64,000 nucleotides of DNA, taken from contig NZ_BQHI01000014.1 in NCBI RefSeq assembly GCF_021603585.1, positions 1 to 64,000 on the forward strand, read 5' to 3'. The notes beneath the pieces were generated by a model. That model saw only the letters and a program-made list of their open reading frames with translations. It was not told the origin of the DNA and did not search any database. The stretch's first letter is position 1, and each line of letters opens with the position of its first letter. Of this stretch, positions 37,672 through 52,267 are shown piece by piece. A program made the translations under genes and the position numbers. The stretch is from Pseudomonas sputi (GTDB lineage: Bacteria > Pseudomonadota > Gammaproteobacteria > Pseudomonadales > Pseudomonadaceae).

Positions 37672-38796
37672 ATGGCTAAGCGTGACTATTACGAAGTGTT
37701 GGGTGTTGAGCGCGGCTCAAGCGAAGCAGACCTGAAAAAGGCCTATCGCCGTCTGGCGATGAAGCACCACCCGGACCGTAATCCCGGTGACAAGGCGTCG
37801 GAGGATCTGTTCAAAGAGGCCAACGAAGCCTACGAAGTGCTGTCCGACTCCAGCAAGCGTGCGGCGTACGATCAGTACGGTCATGCCGGCGTCGACCCGA
37901 GCATGGGCGGCGGCGGTGCAGGCTTCGGCGGTCAGAACTTCTCCGACATCTTCGGTGATGTCTTCAGTGACTTCTTCGGTGGTGGTCGCGGCGGTTCCCG
38001 TGGCGGCGCCCAGCGCGGCAGCGATTTGCGTTACACCCTGGAGCTGAACCTGGAAGAGGCGGTGCGCGGTACCACCGTGAATATCCGCGTTCCGACACTG
38101 GTCAACTGCAAACCATGCGATGGTTCGGGTGCCAAGAAAGGCTCGTCGCCATCGACTTGCCCGACTTGCGGCGGCATCGGTCAGGTGCGCATGCAGCAAG
38201 GTTTCTTCTCGGTGCAGCAGACCTGCCCGCGCTGCCATGGCCAGGGCAAGATCATTTCCGATCCGTGCGACTCCTGCCACGGTGACGGTCGCGTTGAAGA
38301 ATACAAAACCCTCTCCGTCAAAGTGCCGGCCGGTGTCGACACCGGTGACCGCATTCGTCTATCCGGCGAAGGCGAGGCGGGCACTCAGGGTGGCCCGACT
38401 GGCGACCTGTACGTGGTGATCAACGTCCGCGAGCACGACATCTTCCAGCGTGACGGCAAGCATCTGTTCTGCGAAGTGCCGATCAGTTTCGTCGACGCAG
38501 CCATGGGCGGCGAGCTGGAAGTTCCGACCCTCGACGGTCGCGTGAAGCTGAAGATTCCGGAAGGAACTCAGACCGGCAAGCAGTTCCGCATACGCGGCAA
38601 GGGCGTTGCACCAGTGCGTGGCGGTGGTGCGGGCGACCTGATGTGCCGTGTGACCGTCGAAACGCCGGTCAATCTGAACCGTCGTCAGCGTGAGCTGCTG
38701 GAAGAGTTCCGCAGCTCCCTGGCGGACGACAACAGTCACTCCCCGAAAGCCACCGGTTGGTTTGACGGTGTGAAGCGCTTCTTCGGCGATCTGTAA
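37672..38796 (+). CDS. dnaJ: Co-chaperone DnaJ (Hsp40)
   Basis: Co-chaperone of 374 residues that stimulates DnaK ATPase. J domain 1-70 with HPD in [11 protein letters not shown], a Gly/Phe-rich linker, and four zinc-binding CxxCxGxG repeats: [24 protein letters not shown] and CDSCHGDG. The C-terminal substrate-binding domain is complete. ATG 37672 ([11 protein letters not shown]) is the family start; the upstream open frame is not conserved-looking. Confidence 0.98.
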   Translation: MAKRDYYEVLGVERGSSEADLKKAYRRLAMKHHPDRNPGDKASEDLFKEANEAYEVLSDSSKRAAYDQYGHAGVDPSMGGGGAGFGGQNFSDIFGDVFSDFFGGGRGGSRGGAQRGSDLRYTLELNLEEAVRGTTVNIRVPTLVNCKPCDGSGAKKGSSPSTCPTCGGIGQVRMQQGFFSVQQTCPRCHGQGKIISDPCDSCHGDGRVEEYKTLSVKVPAGVDTGDRIRLSGEGEAGTQGGPTGDLYVVINVREHDIFQRDGKHLFCEVPISFVDAAMGGELEVPTLDGRVKLKIPEGTQTGKQFRIRGKGVAPVRGGGAGDLMCRVTVETPVNLNRRQRELLEEFRSSLADDNSHSPKATGWFDGVKRFFGDL

Positions 38797-39612
<816 letters not shown>

Positions 39613-39620
39613 GATGTTCT

Positions 39621-39655
39621 GAAACCGGCACAAATGCCCTGTTTGTGCCGGTTTC
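39621..39655 (+). terminator. Terminator after dapB
   Basis: GAAACCGGCACAAA / TTTGTGCCGGTTTC perfect 14-bp stem, 8 bp past the dapB stop. Confidence 0.82.
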
Positions 39656-39785
39656 AATCCGCTGAGCGACGCCCTGTCGCATTCTCCGGCCTTTCGGGCT
39701 CATTGGCGGTAGACCAAAAAACCCTTTTTCTGTAAGCTACAGCTTTAGTGTGTCCACTAAAAGCGCGCAGAATAATTCAGTGAAC

Positions 39786-39823
39786 AAGCGGGGTGACGTG
39801 TCCATACGTCACTCCGCTTTTTT
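39786..39823 (+). promoter_or_regulatory. Probable transcription attenuator in the carA leader
   Basis: AAGCGGGGTGACGT / ACGTCACTCCGCTT (one G-U pair) with a 6-nt loop followed by TTTTTT is a textbook intrinsic terminator, yet it lies only 46 bp upstream of carA and well after dapB's own terminator. A short frame starting with GTG at 39780 (or 39750) runs through the hairpin and stops at TGA 39870-39872, overlapping the carA TTG start. Leader-mediated pyrimidine or arginine control of carAB is therefore plausible. Confidence 0.6.
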
Positions 39824-39868
39824 ACAACCTGCGATTGCCCTTTCATGCGTTATTTACGGGAGGTCTTC

Positions 39869-41005
39869 TTGACTAAGCCAGCCATACTCGCCCTTGCTGA
39901 TGGCAGCATTTTTCGCGGCGAAGCCATTGGAGCCGACGGTCAGACCGTTGGTGAGGTGGTGTTCAACACCGCAATGACCGGCTATCAGGAAATCCTTACC
40001 GATCCTTCCTACGCCCAACAGATCGTTACCCTGACTTACCCGCACATCGGCAACACCGGCACCACGCCGGAAGACGCCGAGTCCGATCGCGTCTGGTCAG
40101 CTGGCCTGGTCATCCGTGACCTGCCGCTGGTAGCGAGCAACTGGCGTAACACGATGTCCCTGTCCGATTACCTGAAAGCCAACAATGTTGTGGCGATCGC
40201 CGGTATCGACACTCGTCGTCTGACCCGCATCCTGCGTGAAAAAGGCGCACAGAACGGCTGCATCATGGCCGGCGACAACCTCTCCGAAGAAGCGGCCATC
40301 GCCGCGGCGCAAGGCTTCCCGGGCCTGAAGGGCATGGACCTGGCGAAAGTCGTCAGCACCAAGACCCAATACGAATGGCGCTCCACTGTCTGGGATCTGA
40401 AAACCGACAGCCACGCGACCATCGAAGCCTCCGAGCTGCCATACCACGTGGTTGCCTACGACTACGGCGTCAAGGTCAACATCCTGCGCATGCTGGTCGA
40501 GCGCGGCTGCCGCGTGACCGTGGTGCCGGCGCAAACCCCGGCTGCCGACGTACTGGCCCTGAAGCCGGACGGCGTGTTCCTGTCCAACGGCCCTGGTGAT
40601 CCGGAGCCTTGCGACTACGCGATCAAGGCGATCAAGGAAGTGCTGGAAACCGAGATTCCGGTCTTCGGCATCTGCCTGGGTCACCAGCTGCTGGCTCTGG
40701 CCTCCGGCGCCAAGACCCTGAAAATGGGCCACGGCCACCACGGTGCCAACCACCCGGTTCAGGATCTGGACACTGGCGTCGTGATGATCACCAGCCAGAA
40801 CCACGGTTTCGCGGTTGACGAAGAAACCCTGCCAGCCAACGTCCGCGCGATTCACAAATCGCTGTTCGACGGCACCCTGCAAGGTATCGAGCGCACCGAC
40901 AAGAGCGCGTTCAGCTTCCAGGGTCACCCTGAAGCGAGCCCGGGCCCGAACGATGTGGCCCCCCTGTTTGACCGCTTCATCAACGAGATGGCCAAGCGAC
41001 GCTAA
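39869..41005 (+). CDS. carA: Carbamoyl-phosphate synthase small subunit
   Basis: Glutaminase subunit of 378 residues that supplies ammonia to CarB for carbamoyl phosphate (pyrimidines and arginine). The C-terminal class I amidotransferase domain has [15 protein letters not shown] (catalytic Cys) and [13 protein letters not shown] (His/Glu). Start is TTG 39869 ([13 protein letters not shown]), supported by GGGAGGT directly upstream and by the known family length; an ATG at 39845 would put the ribosome-binding site inside the gene. Confidence 0.97.
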   Translation: MTKPAILALADGSIFRGEAIGADGQTVGEVVFNTAMTGYQEILTDPSYAQQIVTLTYPHIGNTGTTPEDAESDRVWSAGLVIRDLPLVASNWRNTMSLSDYLKANNVVAIAGIDTRRLTRILREKGAQNGCIMAGDNLSEEAAIAAAQGFPGLKGMDLAKVVSTKTQYEWRSTVWDLKTDSHATIEASELPYHVVAYDYGVKVNILRMLVERGCRVTVVPAQTPAADVLALKPDGVFLSNGPGDPEPCDYAIKAIKEVLETEIPVFGICLGHQLLALASGAKTLKMGHGHHGANHPVQDLDTGVVMITSQNHGFAVDEETLPANVRAIHKSLFDGTLQGIERTDKSAFSFQGHPEASPGPNDVAPLFDRFINEMAKRR

Positions 41006-41131
41006 GCGCTCGCCTTGAGACTGTAGCGAGAAGCCCCTCGAGGGCGGCCCCGGAACCGGCGGCCCCCTCGGGACTTCAGAAATCGATCAAGACGGCTTGC
41101 CGACTGACCTGCGGATTTGAGTGACAAACCC

Positions 41132-44349
<3,218 letters not shown>

Positions 44350-44353
<4 letters not shown>

Positions 44354-44832
44354 GCATAACCAAGTACCCAATGACTGTTCAGGGCGCTCGCGCCCTGGAA
44401 GAAGAGCACGCTCACCTGACCAAGGTCGTTCGTCCGAAGCTTAGCCAGGACATCGGTACGGCCCGCGAGTTGGGTGACTTGAAGGAAAACGCCGAATACC
44501 ATGCCGCCCGCGAACAGCAGGGCATGGTAGAGGCGCGGATCCGTGACATCGAAGGTCGCATGCAGAACGCGGTGATCATCGACGTAACGACCATTCCGCA
44601 CACCGGCAAGGTGATTTTCGGCACCACCGTCGAAATCGCCAACGTCGAGACTGATGAAAGCGTCACTTACCAGATCGTGGGTGAGGACGAGGCGGACATC
44701 AAGCTCGGCAAGATTTCGGTCGGCTCGCCGATCGCTCGCGCCTTGATTGCCAAGGAAGAGGGCGATACGGTCGTTGTGAAAACGCCAGGTGGCGATATCG
44801 AGTACGAGATTGTCGAAGTCCGTCACATCTGA
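44350..44832 (+). CDS. greA: Transcription elongation factor GreA
   Basis: Factor of 160 residues that rescues backtracked RNA polymerase. The N-terminal coiled coil has the catalytic acidic tip ([16 protein letters not shown]), and the C-terminal FKBP-like domain has [26 protein letters not shown] 44350 overlaps the carB stop by 4 bp; a carAB-greA operon is known in Pseudomonas. Confidence 0.97.
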
Positions 44833-44860
44833 GGGCGGGCGCCCGCTGCATGCGGGCGCG

Positions 44861-45265
44861 ATGCTCTGGCAGCTGGTCCAGATGTTGTGGGTCGGTGGCC
44901 TGTGGCTGGTACATCTCGGTCTGCGGCCGGTGCTGGGTCAAACCGGCCTGGCACCGCTGCTGATCGATGAAGTTGCAAGTACGTTTGAAGTGGCGGTAGT
45001 GGGTTTTGCCGTCGCGTGCGTGATATTTCAGGCTTTGGTGCTGGTACAGGCCGAGGGCCTTGTCAGTCTATGGCGGGATTTCCGCGGGCAGGTGTTGCTG
45101 ATGGCGTTGTATGCGTGTGCGATGTTTGTCGCAGTACGTGTCGGCTGGCCAGATGCGCAGCGCTGGCAGGTGTTCAGCTTTCTTGTGTTGGGTTTTTCCG
45201 GGCTGGTGCTGGTATTGCAGCCGGTGCCTGGATGGCGTGGCAGGGTGCGCGAAGCACACCCTTGA
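44861..45265 (+). CDS. DUF4149-family membrane protein
   Basis: Integral membrane protein of about 134 residues with four hydrophobic helices, matching the small TMEM205-like/DUF4149 family found at this position between greA and yhbY in Pseudomonas. Function unknown. The start is uncertain: ATG 44861 lies directly behind a strong hairpin (GCGCCCGC / GCGGGCGC, 44839-44859) with no ribosome-binding site, and the frame is open upstream into greA (for example TTG 44810). This suggests translation coupled to greA or a hairpin-controlled start. Confidence 0.8.
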   Translation: MLWQLVQMLWVGGLWLVHLGLRPVLGQTGLAPLLIDEVASTFEVAVVGFAVACVIFQALVLVQAEGLVSLWRDFRGQVLLMALYACAMFVAVRVGWPDAQRWQVFSFLVLGFSGLVLVLQPVPGWRGRVREAHP

Positions 45266-45274
45266 CCCTTGCCA

Positions 45275-45583
45275 TCACTTGAAGCGATGGACGTTCGACA
45301 GCTGCTTGTTGACGCTGAAGTTCTTGCGGTAAATCAGTGCCATCTTGCCGATGACTTGAACCAGATCGGCCTTGCCGACCTTGCACAGCTCTGCAACGGA
45401 CGCCAGACGCGCCTCGCGATCGAGGATGTTGAGCTTGATCTTGATCAGTTCGTGATCTGCCAATGCGCGTTCGAGTTCGGCTAAAACACCTTCAGTCAAA
45501 CCGTTGTCAGCCACCGTCAAAACTGGCTTCAGGTGGTGGCCAATGGATTTGTACTGTTTCTTCTGCTCTGGAGTGAGCGGCAT
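45275..45583 (-). CDS. yhbY: YhbY-family RNA-binding protein (CRM domain)
   Basis: Protein of 102 residues consisting of one CRS1-YhbY domain, associated with the pre-50S ribosomal subunit. MPLTPEQKKQYKSIGHHLKPVL, LIKIKLN and the terminal VIGKMALIYRK are family hallmarks. It is divergent from rlmE, with a 101-bp shared promoter region, an arrangement conserved in gamma-proteobacteria. Confidence 0.95.
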   Translation of the reverse strand: MPLTPEQKKQYKSIGHHLKPVLTVADNGLTEGVLAELERALADHELIKIKLNILDREARLASVAELCKVGKADLVQVIGKMALIYRKNFSVNKQLSNVHRFK

Positions 45584-45684
45584 AATCTGACCCTTTCGTC
45601 TGGATTCTGTAAAATGGCGGCCATTTTACCCGAGGGCTCGTGGATCCGCCCAATTAATCACGACCCTAATCAACGAGGTGCCCA

Positions 45685-46314
45685 ATGGCGCGTTCCAAGA
45701 CAAGCCTTGGTTGGCTGAAAAGACATGTCAATGATCCCTATGTGAAGCAGGCGCAGAAGGACGGTTACCGTTCGCGTGCGAGTTACAAGCTTCTGGAGGT
45801 CCAGGAAAAATACAAACTGATCCGTCCGGGCATGAGCGTCGTCGATCTGGGCGCGGCGCCTGGCGGCTGGTCTCAGGTCACCAGTCGGCTGATCGGTGGC
45901 CAGGGGCGTCTGATCGCTTCGGACATCCTGGAAATGGACAGTATTCCGGACGTGACTTTCATCCAGGGCGACTTCACTCAGGACGAAGTGCTCGCCCGGA
46001 TCCTTGAGGCCGTAGGTAATTCGCAGGTGGACCTTGTGATTTCCGATATGGCCCCCAATATGAGTGGTACGCCTGAAGTGGATATGCCAAAAGCCATGTT
46101 TCTTTGCGAGCTGGCGCTTGATCTGGCGGAGCGGATACTCAAGCCGGGCGGTAATTTCCTGATCAAGATTTTTCAGGGCGAGGGGTTCGATACCTACCTG
46201 AAGGACGCTCGCAAGAAGTTCGACAAGATCCAGATGATCAAGCCGGATTCCTCTCGTGGCAGCTCTCGCGAGCAATATATGCTGGCTTGGGGCTATCGCG
46301 GTCGTAGCGAGTAA
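45685..46314 (+). CDS. rlmE: 23S rRNA 2'-O-methyltransferase RlmE (FtsJ)
   Basis: AdoMet-dependent methyltransferase of 209 residues that modifies U2552 of 23S rRNA. Motif I is [14 protein letters not shown]; the K-D-K-E catalytic set is seen in [27 protein letters not shown] and [13 protein letters not shown] 45685 is the family start. A 192-bp gap with a GC-rich hairpin (GCGGGG / CCCCGC near 46330-46363) separates it from ftsH. Confidence 0.97.
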   Translation: MARSKTSLGWLKRHVNDPYVKQAQKDGYRSRASYKLLEVQEKYKLIRPGMSVVDLGAAPGGWSQVTSRLIGGQGRLIASDILEMDSIPDVTFIQGDFTQDEVLARILEAVGNSQVDLVISDMAPNMSGTPEVDMPKAMFLCELALDLAERILKPGGNFLIKIFQGEGFDTYLKDARKKFDKIQMIKPDSSRGSSREQYMLAWGYRGRSE

Positions 46315-46507
46315 AGCGAGGTTTTTTGGCGGGGTGATAGGTTTTTCGTATTTCGCCCCGCGCGCATAAGCGAATATTGTGTAGAAAGTGTTTCACAAAG
46401 GGTTACAGACGGCGCCTGCCAGAGCTGTAGGTAATGTAGTAAGTTAGGCCGGTGAATATCATGCGAAGCGCGCGCCAGTAGCGGAGCTTGCTTCAGAGGG
46501 TAGTTAA

Positions 46508-48424
46508 TTGAACGATATGGCAAAGAATCTGATCCTGTGGTTGATCATCGCGGCAGTCCTGGTGACGGTGATGAACAACTTCTCCAGCCCTAACGAGCCG
46601 CAGACCCTCAACTATTCCGACTTCATCCAGCAGGTCAAGGATGGCAAGGTCGAGCGCGTGGCCGTCGACGGTTACGTGATTACCGGCAAACGCAACGATG
46701 GCGACACCTTCAAGACCATTCGTCCGGCAATCCAGGACAATGGTCTGATCGGTGACCTGGTCGACAACCACGTTGTGGTCGAAGGCAAGCAGCCTGAGCA
46801 GCAAAGTATCTGGACCCAGCTTCTGGTAGCCAGCTTTCCGATCCTTGTGATCATCGCGGTGTTCATGTTCTTCATGCGCCAGATGCAGGGCGGCGCGGGC
46901 GGCAAGGGCGGGCCGATGAGCTTTGGCAAGAGCAAGGCGCGTCTGCTGTCCGAAGATCAGGTGAAAACCACCCTGGCTGACGTTGCCGGTTGCGACGAAG
47001 CCAAGGAAGAAGTGGGTGAACTGGTCGAGTTCCTCCGTGACCCGGGCAAGTTCCAGCGCCTGGGCGGCCGTATTCCTCGCGGCGTGCTGATGGTCGGTCC
47101 TCCGGGTACCGGTAAAACCTTGCTGGCCAAGGCGATTGCCGGCGAAGCCAAAGTGCCGTTCTTCACCATTTCCGGTTCGGACTTCGTCGAAATGTTCGTC
47201 GGTGTCGGTGCCAGCCGCGTTCGTGACATGTTCGAACAGGCCAAGAAACACGCTCCGTGCATTATCTTCATCGACGAGATCGACGCCGTTGGTCGCCATC
47301 GTGGCGCCGGCATGGGCGGCGGTCACGATGAGCGTGAACAGACTCTCAACCAGTTGCTGGTCGAGATGGACGGTTTCGAAATGAATGACGGCATCATCGT
47401 CATCGCCGCGACCAACCGTCCTGATGTGCTGGACCCGGCGTTGCTGCGTCCTGGTCGTTTCGACCGTCAGGTGGTGGTTGGCCTGCCGGACATCCGTGGT
47501 CGCGAGCAGATCCTCAAGGTTCACATGCGTAAAGTGCCAATGGGTGACGACGTTGCTCCGGCCGTTATCGCGCGTGGTACCCCGGGTTTCTCCGGTGCCG
47601 ATCTGGCGAACCTGGTGAACGAGGCGTCGCTGTTCGCTGCCCGTGCCGGCAAGCGCATCGTCGAAATGAAAGAATTCGAACTGGCCAAAGACAAGATCAT
47701 GATGGGCGCCGAGCGCAAATCCATGGTCATGTCCGAGAAGGAAAAGCAGAACACCGCTTATCACGAAGCAGGCCACGCCATTGTGGGGCGCGTCGTACCC
47801 GAGCACGATCCGGTCTACAAGGTCTCGATCATCCCGCGCGGGCGTGCGCTGGGCGTGACCATGTTCCTGCCGGAAGAAGATCGCTACAGCCTGTCCAAGC
47901 GTGCGCTGATCAGCCAGATCTGCTCGCTGTACGGCGGCCGTATTGCTGAAGAGATGACATTGGGCTTTGACGGCGTGACCACCGGGGCTTCCAACGACAT
48001 CATGCGTGCGAGTCAGATTGCGCGGAATATGGTGACCAAGTGGGGGCTGTCGGAAAAACTCGGTCCGTTGATGTATGCCGAAGAAGAGGGTGAAGTATTC
48101 CTCGGTCGCGGCGGTGGCGGTCAGAATGCCAGCTTCTCTGGCGAGACAGCCAAGCTGATCGACTCCGAAGTGCGCAGCATCATCGATCAGTGCTACGGCA
48201 CCGCCAAGCAGATCCTCATGGATAACCGCGACAAGCTCGATGCCATGGCGGATGCCCTGATGAAGTACGAGACGATCGATGCCGAGCAGATCGACGACAT
48301 CATGGCCGGTCGCACACCTCGCGAGCCTCGCGACTGGTCGGGCGGTACCGGTACTGGCACGCCACCTGTCATTCAGGGCGAGCGTCCGGAAACACCGATT
48401 GGCGGTCCGGCTGCCGACGTTTAA
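46508..48424 (+). CDS. ftsH: ATP-dependent zinc metalloprotease FtsH
   Basis: Membrane-anchored AAA+ protease of 638 residues that degrades sigma-32, LpxC and misfolded membrane proteins. Two N-terminal membrane helices (about 8-25 and 105-125), Walker A GPPGTGKT (about 198-205), SRH region with [18 protein letters not shown], and zinc site HEAGH (about 420). Start: TTG 46508 has GAGGG at good spacing; ATG 46517 (MAKNLIL) is a plausible alternative three codons later. It begins the ftsH-folP-glmM-tpiA-secG group. Confidence 0.97.
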   Translation: MNDMAKNLILWLIIAAVLVTVMNNFSSPNEPQTLNYSDFIQQVKDGKVERVAVDGYVITGKRNDGDTFKTIRPAIQDNGLIGDLVDNHVVVEGKQPEQQSIWTQLLVASFPILVIIAVFMFFMRQMQGGAGGKGGPMSFGKSKARLLSEDQVKTTLADVAGCDEAKEEVGELVEFLRDPGKFQRLGGRIPRGVLMVGPPGTGKTLLAKAIAGEAKVPFFTISGSDFVEMFVGVGASRVRDMFEQAKKHAPCIIFIDEIDAVGRHRGAGMGGGHDEREQTLNQLLVEMDGFEMNDGIIVIAATNRPDVLDPALLRPGRFDRQVVVGLPDIRGREQILKVHMRKVPMGDDVAPAVIARGTPGFSGADLANLVNEASLFAARAGKRIVEMKEFELAKDKIMMGAERKSMVMSEKEKQNTAYHEAGHAIVGRVVPEHDPVYKVSIIPRGRALGVTMFLPEEDRYSLSKRALISQICSLYGGRIAEEMTLGFDGVTTGASNDIMRASQIARNMVTKWGLSEKLGPLMYAEEEGEVFLGRGGGGQNASFSGETAKLIDSEVRSIIDQCYGTAKQILMDNRDKLDAMADALMKYETIDAEQIDDIMAGRTPREPRDWSGGTGTGTPPVIQGERPETPIGGPAADV

Positions 48425-48432
48425 GGTTTGAA

Positions 48433-49284
48433 ATGACTTCTGTACAGTCCCTGACCCGGTTGCCTTGCGGCAACCGGGTTCTTGATTTGGCCCGGACGCA
48501 TGTCATGGGTATTCTCAATGTCACTCCTGATTCTTTTTCCGACGGTGGCCGATACAACCAGCTCGACGCGGCCTTGCGTCATGCCGAAGCCATGGTCGCC
48601 GCAGGCGCGACGCTGATTGATGTGGGTGGCGAATCGACCCGGCCAGGTGCGCGGGCGGTTTCTCCATTGGAGGAGTTGGAGCGTGTCGCGCCCGTCGTCG
48701 AGCTGATCAACCGCGAACTCGATGTGGTCATATCGGTCGATACGTCCACTCCGGCGGTCATGCGCGAAACGGCACGGTTGGGTGCCGGCTTGATCAACGA
48801 CGTTCGCTCGCTACGGCGGGACGGTGCGCTTGATGCGGCCGCAGCCACGGGGCTGCCGGTGTGTCTGATGCATATGCTCGGCGAACCTGGCTATATGCAG
48901 GATGATCCGCGTTATCAGGATGTTACCCGGGAAGTGGGTGAGTTTCTTGCCGAACGCATGGCTCAATGCGAAGTGGCAGGCATTCCGGCCGAGCGAATCA
49001 TTCTTGATCCGGGCTTCGGCTTCGCCAAAACCCCGCAGCACAATCTAAGCTTGTTCAAGCATATGGAGGCCCTGCATGCGTTGGGGCGACCACTGTTGGT
49101 GGGCGTTTCGCGCAAAAGCATGATCGGCTATGCATTGAATCGCCCGGTGGGTGAGCGTCTGTATGGCGGTTTGGCACTGGCTGCACTGGCATCGGTGAAA
49201 GGCGCGCGTATATTGCGGGTCCATGATGTGGCAGAAACGGTGGACGTGGTGCGCATGCTCGCAGCCGTGGAATCAGCCGAATAA
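48433..49284 (+). CDS. folP: Dihydropteroate synthase
   Basis: Folate biosynthesis enzyme of 283 residues, the sulfonamide target, joining p-aminobenzoate to the pterin diphosphate. [16 protein letters not shown] is the signature; [19 protein letters not shown] and [11 protein letters not shown] complete the TIM-barrel active site. It starts 8 bp after ftsH, so the two are co-transcribed. Confidence 0.97.
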   Translation: MTSVQSLTRLPCGNRVLDLARTHVMGILNVTPDSFSDGGRYNQLDAALRHAEAMVAAGATLIDVGGESTRPGARAVSPLEELERVAPVVELINRELDVVISVDTSTPAVMRETARLGAGLINDVRSLRRDGALDAAAATGLPVCLMHMLGEPGYMQDDPRYQDVTREVGEFLAERMAQCEVAGIPAERIILDPGFGFAKTPQHNLSLFKHMEALHALGRPLLVGVSRKSMIGYALNRPVGERLYGGLALAALASVKGARILRVHDVAETVDVVRMLAAVESAE

Positions 49285-49300
49285 GAATGATGGAGCACTT

Positions 49301-50638
49301 ATGAGCAAGAAATATTTTGGTACCGACGGCATTCGTGGGCGCGTCGGGGAATATCCGATCACTCCAGACTTCATGCTCAAGCTCGGCTGGGCTGCCGGTA
49401 TGGCCTTCCGCAAAATGGGTGCCTGCAAGGTGCTGGTCGGTAAAGACACACGGATTTCCGGCTACATGTTCGAATCGGCACTTGAGGCCGGCCTGACATC
49501 TGCTGGCGCCGATGTAATGCTGCTCGGCCCGATGCCGACTCCAGCTATCGCCTACCTGTCGCGTACCTTCCAGGCTGAGGCCGGGATCGTGATCAGCGCG
49601 TCGCACAATCCGCATGACGATAACGGCATCAAGTTTTTCTCCGGCAAGGGCACCAAGCTTCCCGATGAGCTGGAGCTGATGATTGAAGAATTGCTCGATA
49701 CGCCAATGACTGTCGTCGAGTCGAGCAAGATTGGCAAAGTGTCGCGAATCAATGATGCTTCCGGTCGCTATATCGAGTTCTGCAAGAGCTCCGTGCCGAC
49801 CGGTACCAATTTCTCCGGCCTGAAGATTGTCATCGACTGTGCGCACGGTGCCACTTACAAGGTCGCCCCGAGTGTTTTCCGTGAGCTGGGTGCCGAGGTC
49901 GTCGTTCTGTCGGCTCAGCCTAACGGGCTGAACATCAATGACAACTGTGGCTCCACGCATATGGGGCAATTGCAGGCGGCGGTGTTGTCCGAGCATGCCG
50001 ATCTGGGTATCGCCTTCGATGGCGATGGCGACCGAGTGCTGATGGTCGATCACACCGGTGCGATAGTCGATGGTGACGAGCTGATTTTCATCATTGCGCG
50101 CGATCTGCATGAGCGAGGCAAATTGCAGGGCGGTGTTGTCGGTACGCTGATGAGCAATTTGGGTCTGGAGTTGGCTCTGGCGGATCTGGGTATTCCTTTT
50201 GTGCGTGCAAATGTCGGCGATCGCTATGTGATTGCCGAGTTGCTGGAGCGCGATTGGCTGGTCGGGGGCGAGAACTCCGGACATGTCGTTTGCTTCAACC
50301 ACACGACGACTGGCGATGCGATCATTGCGGCGTTGCAGGTGCTGATGGCACTGAAAACACGCAACGAAGGTCTGGCGCAAACTCGTCAGGCCCTGCGTAA
50401 GTGTCCTCAAGTACTGATCAACGTGCGCTTCGGCGGTGGCGACAGTCCGCTGGAGCACCCGGCTGTCAAGGAGGCGAGCGCGCGCGTAACCCAGGCGATG
50501 GCGGGGCGCGGGCGTGTGCTTTTGCGCAAGTCCGGGACAGAGCCTCTGGTGCGTGTGATGGTCGAAGGCGAGGACGAAATCCAGGTTCGTGGCTATGCCG
50601 AAGAACTGGCAAAACTGGTAACTGAAGTTTCTGCCTGA
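49301..50638 (+). CDS. glmM: Phosphoglucosamine mutase
   Basis: Mutase of 445 residues converting glucosamine-6-phosphate to glucosamine-1-phosphate for peptidoglycan and LPS. The phosphoserine loop is [13 protein letters not shown] (near 100), the metal loop is FDGDGDRV (near 243), and the sugar-binding GGENSGH and C-terminal [12 protein letters not shown] are present. ATG 49301 follows TGGAGCACTT, 16 bp after folP. Confidence 0.97.
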   Translation: MSKKYFGTDGIRGRVGEYPITPDFMLKLGWAAGMAFRKMGACKVLVGKDTRISGYMFESALEAGLTSAGADVMLLGPMPTPAIAYLSRTFQAEAGIVISASHNPHDDNGIKFFSGKGTKLPDELELMIEELLDTPMTVVESSKIGKVSRINDASGRYIEFCKSSVPTGTNFSGLKIVIDCAHGATYKVAPSVFRELGAEVVVLSAQPNGLNINDNCGSTHMGQLQAAVLSEHADLGIAFDGDGDRVLMVDHTGAIVDGDELIFIIARDLHERGKLQGGVVGTLMSNLGLELALADLGIPFVRANVGDRYVIAELLERDWLVGGENSGHVVCFNHTTTGDAIIAALQVLMALKTRNEGLAQTRQALRKCPQVLINVRFGGGDSPLEHPAVKEASARVTQAMAGRGRVLLRKSGTEPLVRVMVEGEDEIQVRGYAEELAKLVTEVSA

Positions 50639-50703
50639 TTCGGCTTGCCAGCCATGATTGTGTTGGGTAACATCTGCGCCCACTTTGACCGACGAGGTAC
50701 AGC

Positions 50704-51459
50704 ATGCGTCGCCCTATGGTAGCTGGTAACTGGAAGATGCACGGTACCCGCGCCAGCGTCGCTGAGCTGATCAACGGCCTTCGTCATCTGGCCTTGCCAA
50801 GTGGTGTTGATGTCGCGGTGTTCCCGCCTTGCTTGTATATCAATCAAGTGATTGATGGCTTGAAAGGCAAATCGATTTCGGTCGGTGCGCAGAACTCTGC
50901 GGTGGAATCCATGCAGGGTGCGTTGACGGGCGAGATTGCGCCGAGTCAGTTGGTGGATGCAGGTTGTTCCCTGGTGCTTGTCGGGCACTCCGAGCGTCGC
51001 CAGATCATGGGTGAGCGGGACGGAATGCTGAACCGCAAGTTCGCAGCGGCGCAGGCATGTGGCTTGATTCCGGTGTTGTGTGTAGGGGAAACCCTGGAGC
51101 AACGTGAAGCTGGAAAAACTCTTGAAGTTGTCGGGCGTCAGCTGGGCAGCATCATAGAAGAGCTGGGTGTCGGTGCTTTTGCCAATGCAGTGATCGCTTA
51201 CGAGCCGGTCTGGGCGATTGGTACTGGACTGACTGCAACGCCGCAACAGGCTCAGGATGTGCATAAGGCCATTCGCGAGCAGGTGGCGGCAGAGAATTCT
51301 GAAGTGGCACGAGGTGTGCGGCTTCTATACGGCGGCAGCGTGAAGGCGGCCAATGCGGTCGAACTGTTCGGCATGCCGGATATCGATGGGGGGCTCATTG
51401 GTGGAGCTTCCCTGAATGCAGATGAGTTCGGTGCGATTTGTCGCGCCGCGGGAAACTGA
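50704..51459 (+). CDS. tpiA: Triosephosphate isomerase
   Basis: Glycolytic isomerase of 251 residues. Active-site residues are visible: Asn/Lys in AGNWKMHG, the catalytic His in LVGHSERR, and the catalytic Glu in [12 protein letters not shown] followed by the mobile loop. GGSVKAANA forms the phosphate site. It lies 65 bp after glmM and 4 bp before secG. Confidence 0.98.
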   Translation: MRRPMVAGNWKMHGTRASVAELINGLRHLALPSGVDVAVFPPCLYINQVIDGLKGKSISVGAQNSAVESMQGALTGEIAPSQLVDAGCSLVLVGHSERRQIMGERDGMLNRKFAAAQACGLIPVLCVGETLEQREAGKTLEVVGRQLGSIIEELGVGAFANAVIAYEPVWAIGTGLTATPQQAQDVHKAIREQVAAENSEVARGVRLLYGGSVKAANAVELFGMPDIDGGLIGGASLNADEFGAICRAAGN

Positions 51460-51463
51460 AAAA

Positions 51464-51847
51464 ATGCTGGAAACAGTCGTAGTCGTTTTTCATCTGCTGG
51501 GTGCATTGGGCGTAGTTGCTCTGGTTTTGCTGCAGCAGGGTAAAGGTGCGGACGCTGGCGCGTCTTTCGGTGCAGGTGCTTCAAATACTGTGTTCGGAAG
51601 CCAAGGTTCCTCTACCTTTCTTAGTAAGTTTACTGCTATACTTGCCGCCGGTTTCTTCATAACCAGCTTGGGGTTAGGATACTTTGCTAAAGAGAAAGCT
51701 CATCAGCTGACTCAGGCAGGTCTTCCAGATCCGGCAGTGTTGGAAGTTCCAAAGCAACAACCGGCTTCTGATGATGTCCCGGTGCTTCAAGAGCAAAAGT
51801 CGGCTACTCCAGCGACTGACGTGCCTCCAGCTCAAGAGCAGAAGTAA
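51464..51847 (+). CDS. secG: Protein-export membrane protein SecG
   Basis: SecYEG translocon subunit of 127 residues: TM1 (about 3-22), the conserved loop [23 protein letters not shown]2 (about 51-70), and a longer Pro/Gln/Glu-rich cytoplasmic tail than in E. coli. It starts 4 bp after tpiA; ATG 51464 gives the canonical [10 protein letters not shown]. Confidence 0.96.
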   Translation: MLETVVVVFHLLGALGVVALVLLQQGKGADAGASFGAGASNTVFGSQGSSTFLSKFTAILAAGFFITSLGLGYFAKEKAHQLTQAGLPDPAVLEVPKQQPASDDVPVLQEQKSATPATDVPPAQEQK

Positions 51848-51869
51848 GAAGGGTTTCAAACGTAGTATT

Positions 51870-51955
51870 GCCGAGGTGGTGGAATTGGTAGACACGCAAC
51901 CTTGAGGTGGTTGTGCCCATAGGGTGTAGGGGTTCGAGTCCCCTTCTCGGTACCA
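51870..51955 (+). tRNA. tRNA-Leu (GAG)
   Basis: 86-nt class II tRNA with a long variable arm. The acceptor GCCGAGG pairs with TCTCGGT through G-U ends. Anticodon loop CTTGAGG gives GAG (Leu), and the T arm is GGGGTTCGAGTCCCC with encoded CCA. It sits 22 bp after secG. Confidence 0.96.
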
Positions 51956-51967
51956 ATTAGTCAGGAG

Positions 51968-51990
51968 AGCCCGCTGTTGCGGGCTTTCTT
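51968..51990 (+). terminator. Hairpin between the two tRNAs
   Basis: AGCCCGC-TGTT-GCGGGCT followed by TTCTT; a probable terminator for the secG/tRNA-Leu transcript. Confidence 0.7.
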
Positions 51991-52052
51991 GCAGGTGGAA
52001 GGTTGCATTGACCCTATAAGGGATCGGTCGTATACTTCCGCCCCAGCTTTGT

Positions 52053-52129
<77 letters not shown>

Positions 52130-52137
52130 GTTTAAGG

Positions 52138-52159
52138 AGCCCCTTTTAAGGGGCTTTTT
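52138..52159 (+). terminator. Terminator after tRNA-fMet
   Basis: AGCCCC-TTTTAA-GGGGCT followed by TTTT directly after the tRNA. Confidence 0.8.
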
Positions 52160-52204
52160 GTTAGCTGGACACTTTCAACGCCGCTGTTCGACGGCGTTTC
52201 AAGG

Positions 52205-52230
52205 ATGGGCGTTTCGCCCATTTTTTTATT
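52205..52230 (+). terminator. Second hairpin and T-run before rimP
   Basis: ATGGGCG-TTT-CGCCCAT followed by TTTTTTT. It sits 38 bp before the rimP start, so it may limit readthrough into the rimP-nusA-infB operon or belong to its leader. Another hairpin (AACGCCG / CGGCGTT) lies just upstream. Confidence 0.65.
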
Positions 52231-52267
52231 TTGCATAGCATGCACATACATGCACGAGGGGGTTCAG

